Assembly: GCA_038363925.1 (NCBI GenBank)
Contig: JAQQWL010000015.1
Coordinates: 1,054,001 to 1,118,000 of the forward strand
Direction of reading: 5' to 3'
Source of the DNA: Apiospora phragmitis
Taxonomy: Eukaryota; Ascomycota; Sordariomycetes; Amphisphaeriales; Apiosporaceae
DNA length: 64,000 bases
A model generated the notes under the pieces. The model did no database searches and was not told where the DNA came from. It was given only the letters and a program-made list of their open reading frames with translations. The position numbers were made by a program, and so were the translations under genes. Below are positions 12,197 to 22,770 of this stretch, in pieces (the first letter of the stretch is position 1; each line of letters opens with the position of its first letter).

Positions 12197-13309
12197 GGTG
12201 CATGAGGTGCTCGCAATGTAGTCAATAATGGGTGTCCTGGTTGATGCTGGATTTTGTTGGGTTTTGTTGGTAGGATGACAGGATGGCGGAGGGTGATGCT
12301 CATTGGAGAATGACCAATTTTTTCAATGAATCGGAAGGGGTGTTTTTGACTGATCATTCTTCTGAATGTGTATTGAATATATGGTTTTCAGTCAAACCGA
12401 ACGGACGTCAATGGCAATGGCAGGAAATCGCAAAAATTGAAAATGGGACTGCAGCACTTTCCAAGAACTGAATTGGTTGCACCGGGGTGGCGCGTAGAAT
12501 TCGGGAGGTTCGTGTGGTGCCCGCCCTGTGGCCGCCGCGCACCCGCCGGAACTGGCCACTGATCGATCCAAAAACTTATTATTCCTACCGGTGGGCGTCG
12601 AACGCCTGTCGTCAAGGTAGCCCGGGACGTGAAGCGGGTGGCGCCCCCGCGCAAGCTCATCTTGCTTGGGCGTTGACTGCAACGGCAGCTCGGCACCCCC
12701 TGGCTCGGCGGCAACATCATGGCCAACACCTTCTGGGATCTGGACGCGCACAGGAAGCGCCGGTACGTGTTGAACGGTATGCTAGAGATGATCCTAATCA
12801 CGGAGCCGGAGTGTTGCTGCTTGTTTCGTGGTATAAAAACCATCGTAGGTAATAGTTGCAGGACCTCGAGGAATCCTTCACGACCTCCAAGTTGAGCGCC
12901 GATGCTTCACCAGATTTCTTGCTGGCGTCAGATACACGCAACCGAAAAATTCTCCATGATTCAACGGCTCTCTTCCCTTGTGTCCTGTCCCCGGGCTTCG
13001 GTATAACCAGCTTACAAAGAAGCGTTTGGCATGCGATTATGGGTACCGGGAGAGCTTGACACAGCCGCGGCTGCAACAGGCTGTCTACAAGGGGCCCATC
13101 CACGAACTAAAAATACACTCCATATTTAGGTGCCAATGGTTTATTCTACCTTCATCTCAGCTCATGGTGATGTCTTCGGCCTGATTCCTCCAGAACTAGG
13201 CCTTGGAAATAATCGATGTCTCTATTACAGTAGCTATACTCAGACAGAAACGTAATAATTTGAAGTTGGGTGGTGCCAAAGTAAAGCATCTCAAGGCAAC
13301 TCCATTCCT
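12197..13309. other. Intergenic region, possible gene relic
   Basis: Around 12700-12800 one plus-strand frame reads as a protein-like stretch (ANTFWDLDAHRKRR), but it is cut by stops on both sides. I could not assign it. The part next to 12196 would hold the promoter of the F-box-like gene. No RNA gene was seen. Confidence 0.35.
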
Positions 13310-16300
13310 CTAAAGGATTCGGTCATGTTCCTCCTTATAGTCAGGACAGACCAAGTCCAACTCAAAGAGCCAGTGCTCCAATGTGTAACTATCATACGGG
13401 TTCCGCTCTCCACCATTCTTTGTATCTCCCTCCTGCTTCTCGCACCATTGGACCCCAATTTTTTCCGCCCCTCGTCTCTCGGAACTAGTCAGGTCGTCCC
13501 CTTCGAGTTTGTCCAGCTCTTCGCCAATCCGCACTTTCCAGTATTCGCTCCAAAACCTCGGTCCGTCTCATCCTTGAGGAACCTGGGCGCCACCGTCATG
13601 AACTCTGATACTAACTCTTCGTGCAACTTGATGAGGGAGCTTTGCTCCTCATTCACTATTATTGCGCCTTCTCTTTCACACCATATAACCTCCGGGATTG
13701 TGTACCAGATCGAGTCTCGTAGTTTGCAACACGTATGGACCAGGCCCAAAACTTGGAATGTCATGTACCTGATTGCTGTTTCATACGTTAGTAGAGCTAA
13801 CTCCGGACTGCACTTGGCGTAATAGCGTACCATCAATCGCTTATAGACACTAGGTGCAAATTCCGGCGGAAATATAAAACTTGCAAGCGCCCCTTTCATC
13901 ATCCATGTCAAAGGGCTGCATCCTCCACGTGAACAATGGCACTCGTGGCCATCTGAGAGGCTCCGTCGCATTACAGTGGCGCTGAGCTTGTCAAACGAGA
14001 GCGGTCCGCTCTGTAATTTATCGGTCATTCTCTTACCCACGTTGAAATAAGCGTAGTGCGCACCATATATCCCGATGTCAGAGACCTCATCTATGTGAGG
14101 AGGACGAATTGACGATCGAAGGAAAGGGTCTGCCCATGTTCCGCCAACCAGGAGACATAGTTATAAGCCTTGTCCCATCGCATGAGCAGTGGAGTACTTC
14201 GTGAACGGATGAAAAACTTTCCATCGGGTTGGAATCCATGGCGATAGAACAGATCAGCTAAAACTGGAGCATCAATCTCTTCGTAGATCCAGTGATAGTC
14301 TTCCGTTCCAGGGTCCTTGGAATGATTAGTCTGCACATTGAAAACCCGGGAAAGGCTTGGTGTCGGCTTGTCAACCGAGCATGACGAAGGTATTTGACCA
14401 AACTCGGGGGTTCTTGGCAGACGGTTGCATGTTGACCATTGTAGCGGCCTATCCGTTCGCAGCTGTCTCATGTGAAACACATAGCGGCGTCTCGCAAGCT
14501 CCGACGCTGGCGCGAGGATATCATCCAGGCCAGGGTTACTATTTGCCGAAAGTTGTCTTCTCATCCGTACGTTAGAACCAGCTTCAAGAAGAAGTTCGAC
14601 GCACTGGATACAACCACAACGCTGACATCGTTTCGAGCTTGCACCGTTGATACATTGGCCAGAGCTGAGGACCATCGCAGCCTCGAGCGCGGTAGTACCC
14701 GCGTGGTCCACTTGATTCAATACACTGCTATCTGCAGCTTTGACTAACATGGCTAAGATTCGTGGTTTTGCCGCTGCCAGATGAAGCGGGCTTTGGCCAT
14801 GAATGTCAACTTCGGAAATGGAGCCGGGATAACGGTTCAATATACGGACTACCTCATTGGCGTCTTTGCGAATCACTGCCATACTAAGAGGACCACATTC
14901 GCATGCTTTTACCGGTTAGTAAGGAATAGCGAAGGATGCTTAATGAACGCCTTGTAACATACCTTCTGCGAAACCATATGATACGCGGTACACTGCCAGA
15001 TATCCACCGATAGAAAAAGGCTGAAGTCATTGTTCTCGGTATAAAGAGCTATTCAGGAGGGCTGGATTACTTTCCGAGTTTGCTTGAACAAGCAGTTTCA
15101 AGACCTCTTTTGTCTTTTCAGATTGGTCTCCGTACTGTGCACCCAATCCTAGCAATGGGCTTATGCCTAAAGTCTCCAATTAGCAATTATATTAGAGCGA
15201 CTATATGGATGACTGACCTTCATCGTCGTAGGAAATTGCTACTACGCCGTATCTGAGTAAAGTTTTAATCAGGTCAACGAACAAGCTCTCCTCTCCTATG
15301 TCCCAACCGCAATGGTATGCTGCGACCATCACCTGATTTGTTATCAGCGTTCGCCGCCTCAATTTGGAGACTTTGGCACGTACAGAATGGGCTGCTTCGT
15401 GCATCAAGCTTACACCTCTTTCTGTAACTGCGGTCGGGCATGCTTTTCTGTTATCGAACAGCCTGACCAGACGCCTCATGCAAGCAATGGTAAATTCCCC
15501 TCTGGTTTGCCCTCCGACCCTTCCGTATAATTGCTGTAACAAATAAAGAATACGAAAGGCAGGATCCGTTCTCTTGTTGACGGTTGGACGATAAGTAAAG
15601 CTCGGGCTGCTACTGAAACCGCCTGCGCCTGATGTCTTGGCGAATGAAATTTCGACAACTGACTGGAGAATGGAAGCAAGTCCTTTATACTTGAAGTTAA
15701 TTGCTCGTCGGGTCTTGGTATTCGTGCTAGACAGCGGACAACTTGGCCAATGTCCCCGGGTTTCCAGCTCTCGGGAGAGATTGAGACCGCCCCATCGCAC
15801 TTCTTTCTTTGTCGCCAATCGATAAGGTTGGGGGCAGATGCAATACCTTCCGGTTGTTGAAACAGATTGAAGGTCTTGGAATGTACCCGAGAGCATTGTT
15901 CTCCTTCTGGTCTGGGATTTCGAACAATAGGGTCCCTCTGGTGGCTTGCTTTGACGCCCGCGCACTGTCACAGAGGTCCATCAACACTGCTGGTTTCTTG
16001 GCTGATCTGAGTGCCAAGAATGTCATCTGCTGAAGCTTCACGATTCTTTCAAGCTTCTCCAGGTGCTCTTGAAACTTCAGCTCCAACGCATCGTGCGAGA
16101 GTCTGACATCCTCCTGTATAGCTTGTCTACTCTCGCGTACTTGATTTGCTGCTATCGTGGAATGTGACCGCGTTAGTTCGGCAGCGGAATCAATTCTGCT
16201 TTGCAATGCTGGCACCTGGTCGCGAGCATCGGTAATCGAAGTGGCCGCCGCTGCTACTTCTGAGCGTAAGAGAAGTAGGTTTGAGGCATGTTCGCGGGAG

Positions 16301-16836
16301 CTTGTATCGATCGCAGTGAGGCTATCTCTGTTGGAAGCTGATGTGTCCCTATATAATCATTAATTCCGTGATCACCAGCGGTACTGGAGCCATAATACCC
16401 ACAGTCCCAGTCCAGTCAACGCCAGCTGTAATATATTGTTGGCGTGGTGTAGTCGCTGGGTGACTTGCTGGACCTTCGCACGGTCAAACGCGTAGCTGAG
16501 TTTCTTTTTCTTGTTGCACAATCTCTCTCGCCAGGTAATAGTGTCGCAGTTTGCCAGCCCCGCCAGCAGTTCCTCGACGGCCTGAAGCTCGGTCTCGCAA
16601 GACTGGATGCTGCGCACGATAGCAGGGTCGTATTGACGGTTCTGGGAACGAGACTAGGCCGCTTTGATCGCAGACAGAGCGGCCACGAGAACGTCGTTCT
16701 GCCGCCTGACCGACGACAGCTCCTCTCCACGATTTTTGATTGCGTCAAGATACGTGACGAGGCCGTTAGTAACCCGAAGTCCCAAAGACAAGAGGCCGGC
16801 TACTGAGGCAGCAAGACCTACTGCCTCAGCTGCCAT
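13310..16836 (-). CDS. Ankyrin-repeat protein with fungal STAND-type N-terminal domain
   Basis: The N-terminus, MAAEAVGLAASVAGLLSLGL, matches the helical N-terminal domain common in fungal STAND and ankyrin proteins (PigL_N-like). A Glu/Gln-rich probable coiled coil follows (16.2-16.0 kb). Next come a conserved fungal block (TSGAGGFSSSPSFTYRPTV, about 15.63 kb) and ankyrin units near 14.8 kb (DIHGQSPLHLAAAKPRI). A 600-nt C-terminal region ends at 13310. Introns read at 16402-16349, 15217-15167 and about 14962-14907. Breaks are an in-frame TAG at 16656-16654 and single-base frame changes near 15870, 14105 and 13562. Such proteins are linked to fungal self/non-self recognition and innate immunity. 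No NACHT or NB-ARC P-loop was seen, so a role as a full NLR is not supported. Confidence 0.65.
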
Positions 16837-17519
16837 CCTTTATGATGTATCGTTCGGTGCAGTAGTGCCGTTTTGAGAAACGTGCTCATTGATCGGCTGT
16901 AGAAGAACGTCGGCTGCTGAGAATAATCGGGATAGAGGCCTTCGAGGAATATGCAGAGTACAAGAGTTTGAAAGGAACATTTGAGCTCTAAAGCTCACAT
17001 AAGGAGAGCGGGGTGGGGAGGATGATGTGGCTGCAGCTAAGAGAATGTTATAACAGCAAGGCTCGGCCTTGTGGCAGTTCAGCTCAGCCGTCGGGCTGTG
17101 CGTGGGGCAAAGCCCAATATGCAATGCTAATGCACGTGATTACGCTCCAAGATAATAGACCAGGGCTCCCTATTGGCCACAGGGCTTTCGTTGAAACTGT
17201 TGAAGGTCCGCCTCGGAGTCTGCCTACAAGTCTGCCTGCGCAATTAGCTCGGAATGTGGCGTCTGCGGTGTCGGCTTGGAGGTTGGGGGATCGATGTCAC
17301 CTTACGGTACTGAACCGACATTCCCTACTCTGTTCGTGTGCATACTTACTACTGCAGATCCTATGTTAAAGATAAAGACGTGTGGCTGGGGAAGAGTGCT
17401 CTTTGTGAGTCTTGTGTTTCTGCTGGGCTGACCAGGTATAAAACGAAAAGGCTGAAAAGCAAGAAATAAAAGAAAAGAGTCCGGAGAGCTAAAATCTGAG
17501 CTCGAGGTTACAAGTACAC
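16837..17519. other. Intergenic region
   Basis: Promoter side of the ankyrin/STAND-type gene. Short unrelated open frames only, and nothing recognised. Confidence 0.4.
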
Positions 17520-17960
17520 TCACCTCCTGTCCCGGCCAGATACTAGAGGCTCAAGTTGGGCGCCAAAGAGCAGTTCTTGAAGTCTGCGAGATGTATGTTG
17601 GAACGAAATCCAGTAAAAGGGGCCGATAAAGAAATATTGCCAATATAAGGCACCAATACGCGTTACAAGATATTCAGACGGGAATTTATGAGTTGGTTCA
17701 GTAATTGAATAATATTCATTAGTTATTAGGTAATGCTTGTCTTCTATTATGAATGGAATAAAAGCGTAAGAAATAGTGCCGCTTATAGCGGCGAGCAACT
17801 CCCAAGGGAGCCCAAGGAGTCGAGATCCGAGCATGGGGCGTCCACCCATGATTGTAGTATGACCAATGATGCCACTGTTGACTCTTAGGTAGTAGAACGT
17901 TAGCGAAATGGACAACCACTTTAGGGATTGGGGAAGATGTGGAGGATGGGGGATAAACAA
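17520..17960 (-). CDS. Hypothetical protein or downstream exon, two hydrophobic segments
   Basis: An open stretch of 146 codons with two hydrophobic segments (LLAAISGTISYAFIPFII and YWQYFFIGPFYWISF). It ends at a GTGAGT that could be a splice donor near 17523. It lies just downstream of the Tyr/Pro-rich open region on the same strand and could be a further exon of that gene after an intron from about 17985. I do not recognise the family. Local composition is more AT-rich than that of its neighbours. Confidence 0.3.
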   Translation of the reverse strand: MFIPHPPHLPQSLKWLSISLTFYYLRVNSGIIGHTTIMGGRPMLGSRLLGLPWELLAAISGTISYAFIPFIIEDKHYLITNEYYSITEPTHKFPSEYLVTRIGALYWQYFFIGPFYWISFQHTSRRLQELLFGAQLEPLVSGRDRR

Positions 17961-17981
17961 AGAGCTCAGCTGAGTAATGAC

Positions 17982-18686
17982 TTACCCGCCATAACGGGAA
18001 TTGTAGTATGTGCGGCCCGTGTCCGCATCATACCCGGTTACGACCCTGTAGGGTCCCTCGTCATCTCCAGCAAACCGAGCTGCGCGTCGCGCGCTGGGCG
18101 AAGGCTGGGACGGCCGCGCCGCACGAGTCAGCTGCCCACCGTTGGCCGCAGCAAGCCCACGAGACCCGCCGTTGGCGGTCCTCCGTGGGCTCGGCTCATA
18201 GTCGGGGCTGCCGCAGAAGATCCGGTACCAGACGTTATGTCTCTTCCTCGGAGGTGGCGACTCCCGTGATACTCCAGAGTACTGCACCGTCGATTCCCTG
18301 ACGGGCTGAGGCTCGGGTTCATACTCGTAGTATGTCGACTGGCGGACCTATGTTGTGTCGTACGCCGGGTCGTCATACACAGAGTCTGTGTGGTAATGGT
18401 CGTAATTCGTAAAATATGACGGCTGCTCTCCGAGTCCAGGGTTGGATTCATACTGGTTGTAGTTATGAACCTAGTCTGGAGGTCCTGCCAGGCGCTGGGG
18501 CCGTGGGGCTAGCAGCTCCTGATGGGGCTGCGGAGTCGGAGTCCCCCGTGGTTGTGACCTATAGGCCACATAGGGTCTCTGATGTGCCTGCTCAGGCCGC
18601 CTTTCGGGAACGGCTGAGCTTCGGTGAGAAGTCCTCTCATGGACATCGGTGTGGAAACCGCTGGTACTGTGAGTGTGGTAGCTCAT
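17982..18686 (-). CDS. Tyr/Pro/Arg-rich hypothetical protein with two in-frame TAG codons
   Basis: From the ATG at 18686 one frame runs 705 nt to 17982, interrupted only by TAG at 18473-18471 and TAG at 18350-18348. The three open pieces (71, 40 and about 120 codons) have the same composition: Tyr-, Pro-, Ser- and Arg-rich, with low-complexity runs such as EYEPEPQPV. The last piece ends YYNSRYGG at a GTAAGT that would be a good splice donor, so the protein may continue. The family is unknown. Alternatives are a real gene with a sense codon replaced by TAG, a gene relying on stop-codon editing, or a chance open frame in GC-rich DNA. Confidence 0.4.
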
Positions 18687-19462
18687 GCTCCTGTTTGGTG
18701 GTGCAGAAGCTGTGCCTCTGGATCAGACGGAATGATATGACGACATCTTTTCCGTGGTTCGGGTGATATCAAACTCGATTTATTCAATGAAAAGTTGAGA
18801 TTGTCGAGAGCTTGGTTTGGTTTGGTGTGATTGTGATATGGGAGATAAAAGAAAGAAATCGTAACTTTGGCCAAGAAGGTTCGTATATATACTGCTCCAT
18901 TTTGGGCAAACAGTCCTAGAGTTTCGTGTCTCAACTACACAAGTCGATTGTTTTCACGTCATGCCGTATGTTCCTAATGTTCTTGGGAATTCTAGTTGTC
19001 CCTAACCCTTATAGTCGGCTTGTATTTACCCCTATCGGGCACGGCCCAAGCTGTCCGTTTGAGAGAACAAAGGTAGTGACGAAGGACAAAGAACATTTCT
19101 GCTTCAACTCAACTCAAACCTATGTAGGTGTCTTCAACTTCTCTTTGTTTAAGGAAAACACGATAGCAATATACGTGTCGCATCGCCTGTGTCTCGGATG
19201 CTGTCTTAAACGCATACCGCTTGTGACGAAACATGGTTGCAAAACCCTTCCGTAGTTCAGGGTAAACATGGATACCTTTTCCACAAAGACCACTGATATT
19301 ACTTGAAATTACTCTGGGGTATGAGGGAGGTTTGGATTACATGTGTTGGGCATACTGGTTTTGACGGTTGTCGCTGACACCTCATCATGGCCCTATGGCT
19401 ATGGAAAGAAACAACTCCTAGCTTCAACCACCTTGAGTAATCAACCGTAGATGTTGCCTGAA
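18687..19462. other. Intergenic region
   Basis: A plus-strand frame of 109 codons at 18926-19255 has no recognisable features. Nothing else was identified. Confidence 0.4.
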
Positions 19463-20556
19463 CTAAACACACTGCGAATACCAATCGTTGGAGAACTTGC
19501 AAGTGCTTCCACTCTGGCAGCACATAGCCCCACTCCAGCCCTGACCACCACACTGGGCATACTTAGCCACGCAGTTACCGCCAGCCGGGTTCGTCGTAGG
19601 CGACGAGCCCGCTGTCGTCGTCGTCGTCGTCGGGGTGCCAGGGTTCGATCCACCACCGTCACCGCCGCCAACACCAATAGCCTCGGTGAAGAAGGACCAC
19701 GTCTCACCGGGCGCCCACTTGTTGCCGTTGGAGTCGGACGGGTCGGGCACGTGGCCGCCGCCGTGGGCGATCCACCAGACGGGCTGGTTGGCGCGGCACT
19801 CGTAGACGGTTTTGATGTGGTTGCCGGCCCCGGCGCCCGGCTCCTGCGCGTTCTTGCTCGCGCACCCGTTGAGGCCCAGGTACTTGTCGCGCAGCTGCCG
19901 GCCCGCTGCGATGGGCAGCACGTTGTCGGCTGAGCCGTGGATTCCCAGGTAAGGGACGGGGGTGGTGCCGCCGCTGCAGCCGGAGAGCTGGGCGCCGGCG
20001 ATGACGGCGACGGCTTTGAAGACGTCTGGGGGTCTTGGAGTCAGTACTAAGTAATTATATGATACGAGGAACGGATACATAGTTAAGAGGACTTACCTGG
20101 TCGAGAACACGCCACACTGAAGCTCATAGCACCACCATAACTCCAGCCCGTGGCGAAGATGTTGCCCTCGTCAATGCAGACGGTATCCTGGACAGACTTC
20201 AAGAGCTGATCGGTGAAGGTGATGTCCTCCCCGCCGTTGTTGGCCCAGCCGGCGTTGAGGCCGTTAGGGGCGATGAAGACGGTGGAGTCACCGGCCAGGG
20301 GTCGCAAGCCATAGAACTGGCCGTTGGCCACGTCGTTCATGCTGCCGTCGCGCCAGTGGTACCCGAATACCAACTTGTGCGGCTTGCTGCTGTCGTAGCT
20401 GCTGGGGAGCTGCAGGATGTACTGCCGGTTCTTGCCGTTGACTGTCATGGACTTGGTCCCCGACGTCGGCGGGGACTTTCCGCAGCCGGCCGATGCGGCC
20501 TCGGTCAGGCCTGCGGCGCCCAGGAGAGCGAGTGATGCGGTAAGTAGAGAACGCAT
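19463..20556 (-). CDS. Secreted feruloyl esterase (CE1 family) with C-terminal CBM1
   Basis: Two exons: 20556-20097 and 20025-19463, with a 71-nt intron (GTAAGT to CCCAG) that restores the frame. Residues 1-20 are a signal peptide. The catalytic domain is an alpha/beta hydrolase of the LpqC/feruloyl esterase type: the nucleophile elbow is GWSYGGA, the histidine segment is HGGGHVP, and Asp is probably in the HGSADNVLP loop. A Gly/Thr-rich linker (GTPTTTTTT) leads to a fungal cellulose-binding CBM1 with the typical QCGGQGWSG and final YSQCV. It would release ferulate from arabinoxylan while docked on cellulose, outside the cell. This points to a plant-biomass-degrading lifestyle. Acetylxylan esterase is the main alternative. 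No frame break was found. Confidence 0.88.
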
Positions 20557-21978
20557 TGTGGCGGCTGGCTCAAGTGCCTATTCGCGGCTTTACAAGTTGC
20601 GAACACAAATGACAACTGCCTGATGGCCGTCCTGGTCTAGCTCTTTTGAAGAGGACTTGCCGATAAGCGATCTGGTTTGGTGTCACGAAGGACTACCCTT
20701 CTTATACATGGTCATGCTGGGGTTCATCTACAGCCAGCTTCCCGGCCCCGGTTGTCCGAACATTCAAAACTCCACCTGTCGTATGCATGCCGTCGATCCG
20801 TGCTGCAAACCCTCAGGCTACTCTATTCAGGTCCCCGCATTGTTTCTCAGCTGATGATCGAAAGAGCCGACGCGAGCGGGCGCAAGTGGCCTTGTGTCAC
20901 CTGTCAATGGGCGATCAAAAGGGACATCCGGAGGCTTGCCGAGCCGTTGAACCAGTCCTCCGTCTTGGCGCCAAGCGGTTTCCATAGCAATTCCACCAAT
21001 CAGGTAACCGATATAGTGGTATTGATATAGTCTTGGCCGCTGGTCTGGTTTAATTTAACCGACTAGCACGGTGGGCTCACGGCAATTGTGGGCAAGCAGC
21101 TCTCTGCTGTCAACGTGGCTTTGATGAAGCAGGTTGTGATGCGACTTGGCATCTGGGGTCGGAACTGGTAAACTCCTTCTGGGCTTCTTATTGTTGCAGT
21201 CACTTACCCGGTACGCGCTGTCCTAATTCTGGCCTCACGTGCAGAAAGGGAAGTTCAACCAACAAGATCGCGAGGAGCAGGTCCCGTTCAATCTACGCGA
21301 GGTATAATTTTCGAGCACGTCTTTTGGTACAAGAGCAGACCTCACACGTACGGGGTCGTTTGCAAGTGCCCACGCTCGAGGACGCGTACCAATCACTTTG
21401 CAAGGCAATACTCGAGAATACCCATAACTCGGGTGAATAATGGAAAATGGTGGTTGCTCAATGTAGGTATCAAACTCTGCTCGCATAATTCGAAATCACT
21501 CTCTAAGAACAAAGAAAGGTGGTAGAACAAAGGCCACCCTCATGTCCATTCCCCATGGTCAGAGCCATAAAGGTCAGAGCCATAAAGGATTCTCGCACGT
21601 GTAATTGTGGAAACTCGGTACGGCGATGCACTGAGATAATTCTTTGTCCTTTGCCTAGGGAGCTCAACCAAACTCACCAGACTCAGGGGTAATGCAAACT
21701 CTCGTGATGCAGTCTCCTTTATTTGCATCCGTAGCAAACACGCACTGCCCACATGAATCATATATGCATTTAATATGTTAGAAAGTTTGCTTGATTTACT
21801 TTTGTGGATGTATTTCATCTGATGGCCTCCCCAGCCGTAACTCACCAGGCGATCAATATCTCCTTCACTTCTATTTTCTTGGACCGCAATCGTCATCACA
21901 ACGTTGCTTTCTACGTACGATACTTTCTTCTCTAATAGTCATAATACATTATAAACAAACGGATACAAGCCCGCAAGG
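20557..21978. other. Intergenic region between esterase and second Hce2-like gene
   Basis: No gene recognised. A perfect tandem duplication of a 15-bp unit (GGTCAGAGCCATAAA, twice) sits at about 21557-21588. The two flanking genes diverge, so both promoters should lie here. Confidence 0.45.
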
Positions 21979-22549
21979 ATGCGTCTGATCATTTTTACTA
22001 CACAAGCCACCTTCATGGGCCTCGGCCTGGCTTCCGCACTGTTCGGGGACACAATCACGCCCGCAGCGCCGAAGCACCAGGGCAAGGACTACGGCGTAGA
22101 AGACTGCCCCAGAACCATCTGCAAAGACGGCAACACGAAGCTCTGCAGCGAACTTCACTTCGGCAAGACCCTCTCGTTCGCACCGATCTACATGGGTGAC
22201 CAGCCGGCCCGGTGGAGCGACTGCGAGACGCTGCTAGAGGGCATCAAGGGGGGCGCCGCCCAAGCGGCTCTTCGTCAACGGCGATATGCACGACGCCGGC
22301 GGAGAGCATTACACCAGCGTGGCCCAGCACGGCCAGTGCACCTTTGGCCTCAAGGCGAGCAAGGGCACCCCAAGCAACACCTTCCTCGCCTTGAGCGCAC
22401 CTGACGTGGAAACCCTCTTTCAGGCGGCCAAAAATGAGGATGGGGGAAAGGATAGGGACGCAGGCAGGTTGTACTCAGATGGCACGGTGACATGTAGCGG
22501 CCATACCATTGACTGGATCATTCAAAATGGTTCCTTGCCAATGAACTGA
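21979..22549 (+). CDS. Secreted Hce2-like effector candidate, one frame break
   Basis: The start ATG at 21979 gives a hydrophobic signal (residues 1-22) and then a Cys-containing mature protein. Hce2-like landmarks are WSDCETLLEGIK near residue 80, GQCTFGL in the second half, and a C-terminal VTCSG. The first half lies in the frame of 21979 and the second half (to the TGA at 22549) one frame over. The frames meet at a six-G run at 22248-22253, as expected for one miscounted base. The frame change separates the two halves of the conserved domain, so a functional protein requires that the break is not real. It is more divergent than the copy at 9274. Role: apoplastic effector or antimicrobial protein (inference). 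Confidence 0.6.
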
Positions 22550-22770
22550 ATAGGCTTAAAAGAAATGGGATGTTTTCTGCACCTCTCGCAGGCGAGTCGA
22601 GCAATACCACGATTTAAACCTCTTGTCCACTAGAACTTGTGGTGCATCGCCCTCTCACTGATAGTATCGAGCTAATGGTTCGTCATGGAGAGTGCCGTAT
22701 AGGAGACCCAGTTTTACTTTTCTTCATTTGTCGTAACTTGGTCTATCGCATCGCATATTACTCCTTCCAT

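Noticed and set aside
19451..19933. 160-codon plus-strand frame
   Set aside because: Antisense shadow of the feruloyl esterase C-terminus and CBM1 linker.
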